This document shows, in pieces, positions 13,562 to 13,686 of a stretch of 13,686 nt of DNA. This DNA comes from Bacteroidota bacterium. GTDB taxonomy: Bacteria > Bacteroidota > Ignavibacteria > Kapaibacteriales > UBA2268. The notes under the pieces are model-generated. The model saw only the letters and a list, made by a program, of their open reading frames with translations, was not told the origin of the DNA and did not search any database. Location: assembly GCA_027371665.1 (NCBI GenBank), contig DAHXMP010000018.1, positions 1-13,686 of the forward strand. The letters are read 5' to 3'. Numbering within the stretch: the first letter of the stretch is position 1; every line of letters starts with the position of its first letter. Both the position numbers and the translations under genes were made by a program.

Positions 13562-13588
13562 ATGGGCGAAAAGAAATTAATGAAAGGG
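13562..13588 (+). pseudogene. korA: First nine codons of korA, broken by an inverted join
   Basis: ATG at 13562, with AGGAG five bases upstream, starts MGEKKLMKG, the usual N-terminus of the alpha subunit of 2-oxoglutarate:ferredoxin oxidoreductase, where NEA or similar should follow. Instead the frame continues as unrelated residues because the DNA switches strand near 13583-13588. The true gene is probably intact in the organism. Confidence 0.75.
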
Positions 13589-13686
13589 CCAAAGAGTAAG
13601 CGGCCTTACCAAGCCGACTTTGTAACCTTTATCTCTTGCAATTTCCATAGCTTTGGTGCAAATCCTTGCTCCCAAGCCGTAACCTG
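13583..13686 (-). pseudogene. korA: Inverted internal fragment of korA
   Basis: Read on the minus strand from the window end, the sequence gives GYGLGARICTKAMEIARDKG then YKVGLVRPLTLWPF. This matches the conserved internal/C-terminal region of KorA alpha subunits, which has a TxLWPFP motif. It is therefore part of the gene whose start lies directly upstream on the opposite strand. The two pieces share AAAGGG at 13583-13588, consistent with a microhomology join. It is a fold-back at the right contig end, like the one at the left. Confidence 0.85.

Overview
This 13.7-kb window looks like one complete contig from an AT-rich bacterium of the Bacteroidota/Chlorobiota (FCB) group, possibly an uncultured one. 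The taxonomic clues are a type IX secretion (Por) C-terminal sorting domain, a Bacteroidota-style cell-surface protein carrying a peptidase S74 chaperone, promoters resembling TTG-N19-21-TAnnTTTG, and short dispersed repeats of the kind common in these genomes. The species cannot be named from the sequence.

Layout. (1) 1-1764: the C-terminal half of phosphoglycerate kinase (pgk), then thioredoxin reductase (trxB). The first 93 bases are an exact inverted copy of 695-787, so the 5' half of pgk has been replaced by a fold-back. (2) 1765-2479: a gene-poor stretch packed with short repeats, palindromes and a 48-codon tail of an ABC-transporter ATPase. (3) 2480-6743: a tightly packed three-gene restriction-modification-like operon. 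It encodes a beta-class DNA methyltransferase with a PKD-like tail, a DEAH helicase resembling the Res subunit of type III systems but with no visible nuclease domain, and a separate 116-residue PD-(D/E)xK nuclease. (4) 6853-7491: an orphan protein resembling a phage terminase small subunit. (5) 7735-9306, minus strand: dapA (lysine/cell-wall synthesis) with a clear terminator, and thpR (RNA 2',3'-cyclic phosphodiesterase). (6) 9445-9804: an NTF2/SnoaL-like protein. (7) 9890-12570, minus strand: a two-gene surface-protein operon, a 720-residue exported protein with fifteen 17-residue repeats and an S74 domain, followed by a small protein with a type IX sorting domain. (8) 12571-13287: 717 bases with no gene. 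(9) 13288-13686: a 2[4Fe-4S] ferredoxin resembling the delta subunit of 2-oxoglutarate:ferredoxin oxidoreductase, then the first nine codons of the alpha subunit (korA), which break into an inverted piece of the korA interior.

How the parts relate. Most genes are ordinary housekeeping genes (glycolysis, redox, lysine synthesis, RNA repair, reductive carbon metabolism). The accessory content is the block 1765-7491, where a repeat-rich hotspot, a modification/helicase/nuclease operon and a phage-type remnant lie side by side between trxB and dapA, as expected for a defence island. The split restriction system is the best candidate for something under-described. The inverted joins at both contig ends are most likely amplification or assembly chimeras and should not be read as biology without checking.
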